Source of the DNA: Xylanibacter ruminicola Ga6B6
Lineage (GTDB): Bacteria > Bacteroidota > Bacteroidia > Bacteroidales > Bacteroidaceae
Assembly (NCBI RefSeq): GCF_000687715.1
Contig: NZ_JHXD01000018.1
Span: 1-64,000, forward strand
Length of the DNA stretch: 64,000 bases
Direction: 5' to 3'
Part shown: one piece after another, positions 1 through 6,489 of the stretch
Numbering within the stretch: the first letter of the stretch is position 1
Layout: the number at the start of each line of letters is the position of its first letter
Made by a program: the position numbers and the translations under genes
Notes under the pieces: model-generated
Told to the model about the DNA's origin: nothing
Seen by the model: the letters and a program-made list of their open reading frames with translations, nothing else
Databases searched by the model: none

Positions 1-242
1 TGCTTGATGGGCAGCAACTGTTAGACTTTATGGAGATTATCGAGGACAGACATGGTCAGAAGTCCACTATCATCGTGTCTCAATTGCCAGTTTCAAACTG
101 GTACGACGTGCTTAAGAAGAATACCACTGCTGCTGATGCCATCCTTGACAGAATCGTGCACACAGCTGTACGTTTTGACCTCAAAGGAGAGAGTATGCGG
201 AAGAAAAAATCGACAAAAAAGAGCGATGTTACAGAAAAATGA
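1..242 (+). CDS. istB: IS21-family transposition helper ATPase IstB, C-terminal part (truncated by window edge)
   Basis: The reading frame enters from outside the window (frame begins at base 3) and ends at a TGA at 240-242. The visible tail carries the hallmark IstB C-terminal region: the stretch SQLPVSNWYDVL, then ADAILDRIVH and LKGESMRKK. IstB is the AAA+ ATPase that helps the IS21 transposase IstA choose and engage its target DNA. IstA and the Walker motifs must lie upstream and cannot be checked. The gene ends in a lysine-rich tail and is followed by subterminal repeats typical of an element end, so the IS terminates just downstream. Confidence 0.88.
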   Translation, partial: LDGQQLLDFMEIIEDRHGQKSTIIVSQLPVSNWYDVLKKNTTAADAILDRIVHTAVRFDLKGESMRKKKSTKKSDVTEK

Positions 243-287
243 TTAAATTTGCAGCGCCATTAGGATGAACGAGTCAGAAAAGTGAAC

Positions 288-331
288 GGATATCCCCGTT
301 TTGGGTGGGTGGATATCGACCGTTTTTTGCA
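288..331. mobile_element. Probable right end of the IS21-type element, with two subterminal repeats
   Basis: The motif GGATATC followed by C/G-rich bases and CCGTTTT occurs twice, at 288-302 and 311-327, and the second copy ends in TTTTTTGCA at 331. Multiple copies of a transposase-binding repeat near the terminus and a final CA are usual for IS21 elements. The other end lies outside the window, so the exact boundary and target duplication cannot be confirmed. Confidence 0.45.
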
Positions 332-421
332 AAGTAATATTAAATTTTCAAATAAACAAATAATAATTGCGTTTTTTGATTAATTGCGGGAGCTCCAACC
401 ATGAAGCTCCCGCTGTTGTTT

Positions 422-765
422 TTATGGTTGGGTGACTAGGGCGAAGAGGGCTTCGCGGAAGCCTTGGGAGAAGATGGGGGGCTCGTTGGGGAAGGCTTCT
501 TGGTAGTCGTGCTCCAGACTGTCGAGAACCTTGGCTATCAGTTGCCATTTTTGATAGGAACTGAGTCCGGGCTTCTGCAGGAAGTAACGGAGCACTACAT
601 AGCCCTGCCAAAGGGCTATTACACTGTCTTCGCTTTTAAAAAACGGTCCCGTGTCTTGCGACCAACATGGACATTCTCAAGGTTACGCACAGTGGCCTGC
701 GCGTCGTTGTCAATCATGCCTTTAATCAAGGCACGAAATGACGGTGTTGTCATAAAATCTTTCAT
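422..765 (-). CDS. Small unknown protein encoded in two frames joined by a -1 slip (frameshifted gene or programmed frameshift)
   Basis: I do not recognise this family. From the ATG at 765 the zero frame runs 48 codons to a TAA at 621-619. Near its end, at 643-637, the message reads T TTT TTA, the canonical X XXY YYZ slippery heptamer in the correct phase. A -1 slip there continues into a second open frame of 71 codons ending at 424-422, rich in coherent protein-like sequence (SVIALWQGYVVLRYF, EHDYQEAFPNEPPIF). The joined product would be 114 residues. A hairpin with an 8-bp perfect stem (619-612 with 606-599) starts 17 nt downstream of the slippery site. A TAacTTTG box at 828-821 gives a plausible promoter. 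A plain one-base indel in the T6 run would look the same, so this may be a pseudogene. Confidence 0.5.
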
Positions 766-820
766 CTTATTGTTAAAATGTGTTAGTTTTGTGTGCCCCT
801 AATGGAGCACAAAGTGGATG

Positions 821-828
821 CAAAGTTA
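821..828 (-). promoter_or_regulatory. -7 box TAacTTTG for the small frameshifted gene
   Basis: Reads TAACTTTG on the minus strand, 55 bp upstream of the ATG at 765. No clear -33 element was found. Confidence 0.4.
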
Positions 829-840
829 TTGTATTTTTAT

Positions 841-848
841 TATATTTG
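841..848 (+). promoter_or_regulatory. -7 box TAtaTTTG for the ATPase/primase genes
   Basis: Matches the Bacteroidota TAnnTTTG consensus 63 bp upstream of the ATG at 912. It supports that start over in-frame starts further upstream, which would lie before the transcript begins. The divergent -7 box is only 12 bp away. Confidence 0.45.
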
Positions 849-911
849 TGTCGTCAATCCATCAAGCAACTGAATTTTTCACATCATTTAAACATTAACA
901 TTATATCAATT

Positions 912-2075
912 ATGCAGAACCTAAAACCTGTGGTGTTTAATCCGGATGCGGGGCATCTGATTCGTGGCGAGCTTTGGCTGGCAGGCATCTCCTGCCAGCA
1001 GGAGCACCGACTGAAACAGTTGGAACAGCGACGTATTACACCAACCACTAAGTTACGGCCGATGGAGTTCCTGTTTCGCTTGGCGGGCAAGCCCTGCTTT
1101 GCTCGTGGTGAACTGACAGGACTATCGGGCAAGGCCAAGAGCGGTAAGACATTTGTTTCAAGTATTTTGATGGCACTATGCTTTCGCAACCAGTTGCTCT
1201 CCGTAGAAAGGATCGAGCCGAAACGGTTGCACGTGCTGTGGTATGATACTGAACAGAGCGAAGAGTCGACGCAAGACATCCTCAAGCATCGTATCATACC
1301 ACTTACAGGCATAGCTGAAGAACGATTCCCGATGGAACAGATGGATGTGTTTAACGTGCGTGGCGAAACCATGACTGAACGCTTAGGCCTGTTAGAACTG
1401 TTGGTTTTGCGCTATCAGCCCGACCTGGTAGTGCTGGATGGTATTCGCGATCTGGTGGCCGATATCAACGATGGTGTGGTGGCGCAGGACACCATAGAAC
1501 GGTTGATGCGTCTGGCTTCGGATAACCATTGTGCCATTGTGTGTGTGCTGCACCAGAACAAGAGTCAGGAGGATAAGAATCTGCGTGGCTGGATTGGTAC
1601 GGAGCTGAAGAACAAAGCCTTCGAGGTGTACGAGTGTGCCAAGAATTCGGAGCGCATCTTTACGTGGGGGCAGACGGATACACGCAAATACACCATCGCG
1701 ACACCATTGCAGTTTGCTGTGAATGATGAGGGGCTGCCGTATCAGTGTACCCACGAAGAGTTGGTTGAAGCGCAGTTCCGCAGTCAGCAGAAGATGGCCG
1801 ACAAATTGCAAGATCAGAAAAAATTGCCTGATTTGAATCCGAAGTATGCACACAAGGAGGGGCGCAGGCATGTGTTCGACGTTAAACAACTGTTTACCGA
1901 CATCATGCAGCCAGGACAGGTATATACCGAGGAGCAGTTGATACCGAAGATTTTTGATCTTACCGGCGCCATCAAGCCGAAGTTGCATGATGAGATGTTG
2001 AAAAAGGCGGTAGATGAGAATGTAATCGTGTGTGTGACGAATCCGTTTGGTAAAAAAGAGTATGGCCTACGGTGA
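912..2075 (+). CDS. RecA/RepA-like P-loop ATPase of a replication-type module
   Basis: A 387-residue protein with a Walker A motif GKAKSGKT at residues 73-80 and a Walker B strand DLVVLDG at 171-177, followed by VLHQNKSQEDKNLRG at about 212-226, the arrangement of hexameric RepA/DnaB-like AAA_25 ATPases. This fold unwinds DNA or loads a primase. The C-terminal 90 residues look like a helical or winged-helix DNA-binding part. The start at 912 is preferred because the -7 box lies at 841-848 and an A-rich leader precedes it. It is followed by a hairpin and repeats, then a primase gene on the same strand, a pairing seen in chromosomal modules near Bacteroidales polysaccharide loci and in mobile elements. 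Helicase activity is inferred from the fold. Confidence 0.75.
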   Translation: MQNLKPVVFNPDAGHLIRGELWLAGISCQQEHRLKQLEQRRITPTTKLRPMEFLFRLAGKPCFARGELTGLSGKAKSGKTFVSSILMALCFRNQLLSVERIEPKRLHVLWYDTEQSEESTQDILKHRIIPLTGIAEERFPMEQMDVFNVRGETMTERLGLLELLVLRYQPDLVVLDGIRDLVADINDGVVAQDTIERLMRLASDNHCAIVCVLHQNKSQEDKNLRGWIGTELKNKAFEVYECAKNSERIFTWGQTDTRKYTIATPLQFAVNDEGLPYQCTHEELVEAQFRSQQKMADKLQDQKKLPDLNPKYAHKEGRRHVFDVKQLFTDIMQPGQVYTEEQLIPKIFDLTGAIKPKLHDEMLKKAVDENVIVCVTNPFGKKEYGLR

Positions 2076-2086
2076 AGGGCTAACGT

Positions 2087-2132
2087 GCCCCACATACTAC
2101 ATTCTCTCTCGTAGAGAGAATTACGTATGGGG
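2087..2132. repeat. Hairpin after the ATPase gene
   Basis: ATTCTCTC (2101-2108) and GAGAGAAT (2114-2121) form a perfect 8-bp stem with a 5-nt loop. Flanking CCCCACATAC and GTATGGGG extend the pairing imperfectly. No T-run follows, so it is not a standard intrinsic terminator. It may act as an mRNA processing or stability structure. Confidence 0.5.
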
Positions 2133-2206
2133 ACTTAGCCATCACCTACGGAGTTATGAGCCCCCTACAGGGGCGAATGAATGGGGGCTCCCATTCACGT
2201 AGGGGC

Positions 2207-2332
2207 AAGCCCCTACGCTATGTTAGAAAGACCCCTTCAGGGTTAGGCAAGCCCCTACGCTATGTTAGCAAGACCCCTTCAGGGTCAAGCAAGCCCCTAC
2301 GCTATGTTAGAAAGACCCTTTCAGGGTCAAAA
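2207..2332 (+). repeat. Three tandem copies of a 42-bp hairpin-forming repeat
   Basis: Units at 2207-2248, 2249-2290 and 2291-2332 are nearly identical. Each begins AAGCCCCTACGCTATGTTAG and ends with a CCCTTCAGGG-type mini-palindrome. Just upstream, 2160-2206 holds related GC-rich inverted repeats. A diverged copy of the same unit lies at 4693-4754 in the same module. The 60-codon open frame across it is an accident of a repeat whose length is a multiple of three. Confidence 0.85.
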
Positions 2333-2341
2333 ATTTGAACA

Positions 2342-3370
2342 ATGAAATACAGTGAATTAGATCTTCAAAAAATACGTGAGGTGCCTATATTTGATGTTTG
2401 TTCGAAGTTGGGCATTACGCTGAAGGGTAAGGGTAAACTTACCAAGCGTACCCTTTGCTGGCACCATAACGATAAGCACCCTTCCATGCGTGTTAACAGC
2501 GAAAAGAACCTCTACAAGTGCTTTGTTTGTGGCGAGGGTGGGGATGTGATCAAGCTGGTGCAGGAGCAAGAGAATCTGGATTTCCTGGCGGCTTGCGATT
2601 GGTTGGTAAAGGAGTTTGATGTGATATTGACACCCCCAACCGTTCAGAAACCTGTAAAAAGCAAACCTTCTGCACCGCCACCACCACCTGTTGTGGTGCC
2701 GCTGGATGCGACATTGGTTGCCAAAGCGAAAGGCCTGGGTTCGGAGTTTTGCAAAGCTGTGGTAGCCGCTGGTTATCTGAGCGAGGGGCAGCTACGCCAT
2801 GCGGCAGAACGCTATCAGCTGGGCTATTCGAAAGAAGGTGGCGTTATCTTCTGGGAGATAGACGAACAGCAGCAGGTGCATACCGGCAAGATTATGTATT
2901 ACCAACCCGACTGTCATCGCGACAAGGGGCATAACCCCACTTGGGTGCATACCATCCTGAAGCAGCAACTGCCTGCTGACTACGAGTTGCAGCATTGTCT
3001 GTTTGGGTTGCACCTGCTCAATGAACGCTCTGAACGCGTAGCGATTGTAGAATCAGAGAAAACGGCGGTAATCATGTCGGAGAAGTTTACGGATTTTGTG
3101 TGGTTATCGTGTGGTGGCATGCAAATGCTGAAACCAGAGTTGTTAGCACCCTTAGTACAGTATCGCATCATTATCTTCCCTGATGCCGATCCTGAGGGTG
3201 AGGCATTCAAGCAATGGACCGATATTGTGAATGAGGCACAGCGCCTATATCGCTTCCGTTATCCCATCCGTCTGTCGCCCCTGTTGGAACAGAAGGCTAC
3301 TCAGGACCAGAAAAATCGAAAAATTGATATTGTAGATTTTTTATTTGAACAAGATGAAAGCCATGTATAA
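2342..3370 (+). CDS. DNA primase with CHC2 zinc finger and Toprim domain
   Basis: A 342-residue primase-like protein. The N-terminus has a CHC2 zinc-ribbon: C39, H42, C60 and C63 in CWHH...CFVCGEGGDV, with the adjoining HPSMRVN segment of DnaG-type primases. A proline-rich linker (residues about 98-120) leads to a Toprim-like catalytic domain with E237 in VAIVESEKTA and the DxD-type motif PDADPEG at 280-286. This is far shorter than cellular DnaG (about 650 residues), and no helicase-binding C-domain is evident, as in phage, plasmid and conjugative-element primases. It should make RNA primers, probably together with the upstream P-loop ATPase. Its end overlaps the next small gene by 17 bp, so the two are cotranscribed. 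Confidence 0.85.
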   Translation: MKYSELDLQKIREVPIFDVCSKLGITLKGKGKLTKRTLCWHHNDKHPSMRVNSEKNLYKCFVCGEGGDVIKLVQEQENLDFLAACDWLVKEFDVILTPPTVQKPVKSKPSAPPPPPVVVPLDATLVAKAKGLGSEFCKAVVAAGYLSEGQLRHAAERYQLGYSKEGGVIFWEIDEQQQVHTGKIMYYQPDCHRDKGHNPTWVHTILKQQLPADYELQHCLFGLHLLNERSERVAIVESEKTAVIMSEKFTDFVWLSCGGMQMLKPELLAPLVQYRIIIFPDADPEGEAFKQWTDIVNEAQRLYRFRYPIRLSPLLEQKATQDQKNRKIDIVDFLFEQDESHV

Positions 3371-3533
3371 ATCAGAACTCGCCAGATTGGCTGGCGTGTC
3401 ACCCAGAACTTTTCAGCGCTATATGGTTTCTCGCCAAAACGTTCTTGAGAAAATGGGCGTAAGTCTTCATGCGCATCTGTTGCCACCTCAGGCCGTAAAA
3501 TACATCTGTGATGACTATGGCATAGAAATCTGA
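3354..3533 (+). CDS. Small DUF4248-like helix-turn-helix protein
   Basis: A 59-residue protein beginning MKAMYKSELARLAGVSPRTF, resembling the Bacteroidetes DUF4248 family: a short YxKSELA opening, a helical middle and a C-terminal segment ending in a predicted helix (PPQAVKYICDDYGIEI). The ELARLAGVSPRTFQRYM stretch reads as a helix-turn-helix, so DNA binding is likely but not shown. The ATG at 3354 lies inside the primase gene (17-bp overlap); a second ATG at 3363 is possible. DUF4248 genes typically sit between a primase or VirE-type gene and an HU-like gene in this conserved module. Confidence 0.6.
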   Translation: MKAMYKSELARLAGVSPRTFQRYMVSRQNVLEKMGVSLHAHLLPPQAVKYICDDYGIEI

Positions 3534-3597
3534 ATTTTTTTTCAGCCAAAATCGGCCAATAACAGACAAAAACAGACAACAGCATTTCAAAATGTTG

Positions 3598-3605
3598 TAT
3601 CTTTG
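3598..3605 (+). promoter_or_regulatory. -7 box TAtcTTTG upstream of the iteron-like array and HU-like gene
   Basis: Matches TAnnTTTG. If used, transcription starts near 3611 and the 22-bp repeat array becomes a roughly 200-nt leader of the HU-like gene. No good -33 element is visible. Confidence 0.4.
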
Positions 3606-3641
3606 TAACCGGTAAGCGAACCAAATGATACCGAGTCATCT

Positions 3642-3774
3642 ACGGGTCATTGAGACTATCTTTACGAGTCATTCAGAACGTCGGAACACCTCATTGAGAT
3701 AATCCCTTAGGGGGTATAAAGATTATCTGAACAACTCATTAAGACTATCCGGATAGCGTGTTAAGATAGTCTCG
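3642..3774 (+). repeat. Six iteron-like direct repeats with a 22-bp period
   Basis: A degenerate 14-bp core, best seen as TCATTGAGACTATC, starts at 3647, 3669, 3691, 3714, 3736 and 3758, giving steps of 22, 22, 23, 22 and 22 bp. Cores in order: TCATTGAGACTATC, TCATTCAGAACGTC, TCATTGAGATAATC, GTATAAAGATTATC, TCATTAAGACTATC, GTGTTAAGATAGTC. Four of six units are preceded by AC. The spacing is two helical turns, so a protein binding the core would sit on one face of the DNA, as in plasmid-origin iterons or operator arrays. The array lies between the DUF4248-like and HU-like genes. Confidence 0.8.
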
Positions 3775-3815
3775 TCGCCAGCCATAAACTATAAACATTT
3801 AAACATTAAAAAAAC

Positions 3816-4412
3816 ATGAGTCAGAAATTTATCAAGTCGCAGAACAAGAACAGTTCAAGTACGGCATTCGGCAAGTATTTTGCCCAGGCCGTGTACGACA
3901 ACCACTTTGTGGGAACCGAGGAACTGGCAGATTTCATCCAGCGTCAGGCCTCAGTGAAGAAGAGTGACATCAAGGCTGTGCTGCAGGAACTGGGCGAAGC
4001 TTTTAAGCATTTCTTCGAGATGGGCCAGAAGATCAAACTCGACGGCATTGGCATCTTCAAGGTGGGTTTCTCCAGCATCGGTGTAACGAAACTCGAGGAT
4101 TGCGGTGCCCAGACCATTACAACGCGCCGAGTGCTGTTCCAGCCCGAGACCACCCGCGTGGTGGTTGGTCAGCAGAAGACCAATGATGGTAGCGTGAAGC
4201 AGAAGTACGTGAATGCCATCACCATGCTGAAGGACGTAACCTTCGAGGAAACCCACGACAACGCCATGAATATCGAGCCAGAAGGCTCGGGCTCTGGAAA
4301 CAACGGAGGTTCTTCGCAGAATTCAGGTGGAACTGGTAACGGTCAGAACACCGGTGGTAACTCAGGCGGCGGTGGCAACCCAGGCGGCAGCGGTGGCAGC
4401 GACATGAATTAA
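3816..4412 (+). CDS. HU/IHF-like DNA-binding protein with Gly/Ser/Asn-rich tail
   Basis: A 198-residue protein. Residues about 10-125 match the HU-HIG type of Bacteroidetes HU-like proteins: a helical start (FAQAVYDNHFVGTEELADFI), then the strand region with KLDGIGIFKVGF and a DNA-binding arm area around TTRRVLFQPETTRVVVG. Such proteins bend DNA and help assemble nucleoprotein complexes. Residues about 150-198 form a low-complexity tail of Gly, Ser, Asn, Thr and Gln, probably disordered. The gene lies directly downstream of the 22-bp array, an obvious candidate binding site. The ATG at 3816 follows an A-rich leader with 7-nt periodicity. Confidence 0.85.
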   Translation: MSQKFIKSQNKNSSSTAFGKYFAQAVYDNHFVGTEELADFIQRQASVKKSDIKAVLQELGEAFKHFFEMGQKIKLDGIGIFKVGFSSIGVTKLEDCGAQTITTRRVLFQPETTRVVVGQQKTNDGSVKQKYVNAITMLKDVTFEETHDNAMNIEPEGSGSGNNGGSSQNSGGTGNGQNTGGNSGGGGNPGGSGGSDMN

Positions 4413-4424
4413 CGAGCTAAGCAT

Positions 4425-4549
4425 CTAAGGATCAAGGGCGTGTCCGGAGAAAAGCTATGACGCACCAGGTGGCCTAAGCGCCACAACAATATCCAATATC
4501 CGTTATGAAAGCATCTTGCGCGTCCCTTGCCTTAGTTCTTCCTTTTTAT
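4425..4549 (+). ncRNA. Candidate structured RNA between the HU-like and smalltalk genes
   Basis: A 12-bp helix can form between CTAAGG (4425-4430) plus CAAGGG (4433-4438, after a 2-nt bulge) and CCCTTGCCTTAG (4524-4535). It encloses 85 nt that contain a GTGGC/GCCAC hairpin (4469-4473 with 4480-4484). A T-rich tract follows at 4536-4549. There is no open frame here. It could be a processed small RNA, an intrinsic terminator with a large insert, or a leader controlling the smalltalk and amidase genes. Pairing was found by eye only. Confidence 0.4.
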
Positions 4550-4584
4550 CATCCATAAACCTTAACCATTAATAATTATTAGCA

Positions 4585-4695
4585 ATGAAAATCAAGTGGT
4601 CGACAATTAAGCAAATTATTAAACTCCTTGCAACCGTTATTACAACCGTGGCGGGTACCCTGGCCGTGCAGAGTTGCACTCCGCATTGGTTTTAG
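4585..4695 (+). CDS. Smalltalk protein (36 residues)
   Basis: A tiny membrane peptide starting MKIKWSTIKQIIKLLATVIT and ending VQSCTPHWF. It matches the Bacteroidales smalltalk pattern: a basic N-terminus with Trp, one hydrophobic helix (residues about 10-28) and a TLAVQSC segment. The Cys at residue 31 follows A-V-Q-S, so it is not a classical lipobox. Its function is unknown. In many Bacteroidales the same peptide sits between an HU-like gene and an N-acetylmuramoyl-alanine amidase gene, exactly as here. Its TAG stop forms the base of the first hairpin of the following repeat. Confidence 0.85.
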   Translation: MKIKWSTIKQIIKLLATVITTVAGTLAVQSCTPHWF

Positions 4696-4754
4696 GGGCA
4701 TTGCCCCTACCCAGGGGCAAGCCCCTGGGCTATGTTATACAGCCCTTTCAGGGC
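4693..4754 (+). repeat. Three consecutive hairpins related to the 42-bp repeat
   Basis: TAGGGGCA/TGCCCCTA (4693-4700 and 4702-4709), CCCAGGGGC/GCCCCTGGG (4710-4718 and 4721-4729) and GCCCT/AGGGC (4742-4746 and 4750-4754) follow one another. The segment GGGGCAAGCCCC, then GCTATGTTA and CCCTTTCAGGG, is shared with the tandem repeats at 2207-2332, so both belong to one dispersed family. Confidence 0.75.
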
Positions 4755-4777
4755 AATTACTCATAACTCAAACAATA

Positions 4778-5218
4778 ATGACAGAATTGAAACCCCTTAA
4801 GAAAGTGGCGATGCTTGTGGTGCATTGTACGGCAACCAAATGTAACCGCCCATTCAGTGTTGAGAACCTGATAGGCTGTGGGATGGCCAAGTATGGTCAG
4901 TGTTCCTATCACTACTATGTACGCAGAGATGGACAGGTAATCCCGCTTTTGCCCGAAACGGTACAAGGTGTACATGCCAGGCATTACAACTACTGTTCGC
5001 TCGGTATTGTATATGAAGGCGGACTGAACGAGAAAGGCCAGGCTTACGATACCCGCACCGAAGCCCAGAAGCATGCGCTCTATGAGCTGCTGAAGGATCT
5101 GACCGAGGAATATCCTCAAGCCCGGATTATAGGACACTGCGAACTGCCCCACGTGGCCAAGGATTGTCCCTGCTACCTGCCCAGTCGCGAGTACGCCAAC
5201 CTCCAGCCTAAGTGCTGA
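4778..5218 (+). CDS. N-acetylmuramoyl-L-alanine amidase (Amidase_2 / T7 lysozyme-like)
   Basis: A 146-residue single-domain amidase that should cleave the MurNAc-L-Ala bond of peptidoglycan. Visible motifs: LVVHCTAT with zinc ligand His16, the SYHYYVRRDG strand typical of the fold, and IIGHCELPHVAKDCP (residues 117-131) supplying the C-terminal metal and catalytic residues. No signal peptide is seen, so export would need a holin-like route or lysis. The open frame extends upstream through the repeat and smalltalk gene, but the ATG at 4778 matches family length. It is the last gene of the module and ends before a strong terminator. Confidence 0.85.
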   Translation: MTELKPLKKVAMLVVHCTATKCNRPFSVENLIGCGMAKYGQCSYHYYVRRDGQVIPLLPETVQGVHARHYNYCSLGIVYEGGLNEKGQAYDTRTEAQKHALYELLKDLTEEYPQARIIGHCELPHVAKDCPCYLPSREYANLQPKC

Positions 5219-5236
5219 GACCTAACGGTTAACACC

Positions 5237-5277
5237 ACGCCCCTAAGAAGAACAACGCTCCTTAGGGGCGTTTTCAT
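5237..5277 (+). terminator. Intrinsic terminator after the amidase gene
   Basis: ACGCCCCTAAG (5237-5247) pairs perfectly with CTTAGGGGCGT (5261-5271), followed by TTTCATTATTTTTTTC. Confidence 0.85.
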
Positions 5278-5315
5278 TATTTTTTTCTTTTTGCAAGAAG
5301 AATGTTGCGTTATAA

Positions 5316-5347
5316 TTTGTTTATTTAAAAATTTAGTATTACCTTTG
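5316..5347 (+). promoter_or_regulatory. Promoter TTTG-N20-TAccTTTG for the two transferase genes
   Basis: -33 TTTG at 5316-5319 and -7 TACCTTTG at 5340-5347, 29 bp before the ATG at 5377. It isolates the transferase pair from the upstream module. Confidence 0.7.
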
Positions 5348-5376
5348 CGGCGGATATTAGCAGTGGAATTTACTAA

Positions 5377-6489
5377 ATGTTATATTACTCAATCATTATA
5401 CCGCTATTGTTGGCAACCTCTCTGGCTCTTTATATCATCCCCCGTATTATTATGGTGAGTGTGAAGAAAGAACTGATGGGTGATGAGGCATTAGTGCGTG
5501 ACGGAAGAGTTAGGCGAAATGTTCCGCGATTTGGGGGCGTTTCGCTTTTCCCTATACTTGTAATCAGTGTAGGCTTGCCTTTGGCTTGCACCTTTTTGCT
5601 GAATGACCAGTTCTCGACATATGCCGAAAATATGGAATATTTCGTGCAGTTTATGTTGATGATGACTGGGCTGACAGCCATGTATTTGGTTGGCGTGATG
5701 GACGACCTAGTGGGTGTGTCGCTTAAATCGAAACTCTCGATTGAGGTGTTGGCAGCCACTTTGATACCGCTTTCGGGCGCACGTATTGATCATTTGGATG
5801 GCCTGTTAGGTTTGTACGAATTGGAGCCGTGGATTAGCTTTCCGCTGACCATTGCTGCAGTGGTGTATGTATCGAATACGATATCGATGCTGGATGATAT
5901 TGATGGCTTGGCTTCGGGTATGGCTATCATCGCTTTTGCTGTGATGGCTGTTTTTTGTGGCATGGCTAATCAGTATCTGCTACTGATGGTCTGTGTGGCT
6001 ATGGTGGGGTTGTTGGGCCCATTCCTGTTCCGCAATGTGCTGGGCTGGCGAGTGGGCTGGCGCAAATTGTTCTTTGGTGATACTGGCGGTTTGACCATCG
6101 GCTATATTCTGGCTTACATAGTGATCTCTGTAAGTAGGATGGGAGGCGATGAATTGCCTTTTGGTATTGGAATGGCATGCTTTGGTACGTTGCTGATACC
6201 TATGTTTGATGTGATGCGTGTAGGTATCACCCGTCTGGTAAACGGCAGAAATGTATTCAGAACAGGTGACCGTAATCACATTCATCATCGACTGATTCAG
6301 GCAGGTTTGCAGCCCCGTCAGGTGCTGATGGTTGTACTGCTGATTACCGCTGAATTTATCGGCCTGAATATTTGGGGCGTTCTGCAAAGATGGGACCTGT
6401 CGCTGCTGTTAGTGGTAGATGTGTCGGCATGGGGCCTGATACAGGTTGTGATTATGTATTATAAAAATCGTGGGAGGGATAAGGCTTGA
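5377..6489 (+). CDS. WecA/MraY-family polyprenyl-phosphate sugar-1-phosphate transferase (divergent copy)
   Basis: A 370-residue integral membrane protein with about ten hydrophobic segments. The family moves a sugar-1-phosphate from a UDP-sugar onto undecaprenyl phosphate, starting polysaccharide or peptidoglycan assembly. It keeps the Mg-binding DD at residues 109-110 and a C-terminal HIHHR motif near 300. The usual N-x-I-N-L-I-D-G-x-D motif reads NTISMLDDIDGLASG (167-181), losing an Asn and changing IDG to LDD, and the GD(T/A)GS motif reads GDTGG (234-238). The neighbouring paralogue has the canonical forms. Substrate specificity is therefore uncertain and activity could be altered. Its TGA overlaps the TTG start of the next gene. 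Confidence 0.8.
   Translation: MLYYSIIIPLLLATSLALYIIPRIIMVSVKKELMGDEALVRDGRVRRNVPRFGGVSLFPILVISVGLPLACTFLLNDQFSTYAENMEYFVQFMLMMTGLTAMYLVGVMDDLVGVSLKSKLSIEVLAATLIPLSGARIDHLDGLLGLYELEPWISFPLTIAAVVYVSNTISMLDDIDGLASGMAIIAFAVMAVFCGMANQYLLLMVCVAMVGLLGPFLFRNVLGWRVGWRKLFFGDTGGLTIGYILAYIVISVSRMGGDELPFGIGMACFGTLLIPMFDVMRVGITRLVNGRNVFRTGDRNHIHHRLIQAGLQPRQVLMVVLLITAEFIGLNIWGVLQRWDLSLLLVVDVSAWGLIQVVIMYYKNRGRDKA

Noticed and set aside
348..611. Minus-strand frame of 87 codons near the IS end
   Set aside because: It lies in another frame of the -1-shifted gene, is low in protein-like composition and has no start signal; the frame ending at 424-422 is far more convincing.
780..911. N-terminal extension of the RepA-like ATPase
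   Set aside because: It spans the -7 box at 841-848 and has no conserved sequence; the ATG at 912 is preferred.
2207..2332. Tandem repeats as a CRISPR array
   Set aside because: Units abut directly with no variable spacers, and there are no cas genes.
2156..2338. Open frame of 60 codons across the tandem repeats
   Set aside because: It exists only because the 42-bp repeat is a multiple of three; the product is repetitive and has no domain or credible start context.
3642..3774. 22-bp array as a CRISPR or a transposon end
   Set aside because: The cores are too degenerate and the intervals too short for spacers; no transposase or terminal inverted repeats lie beside it.
4628..4777. N-terminal extension of the amidase
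   Set aside because: It runs through the smalltalk gene in another frame and through the hairpin repeat.
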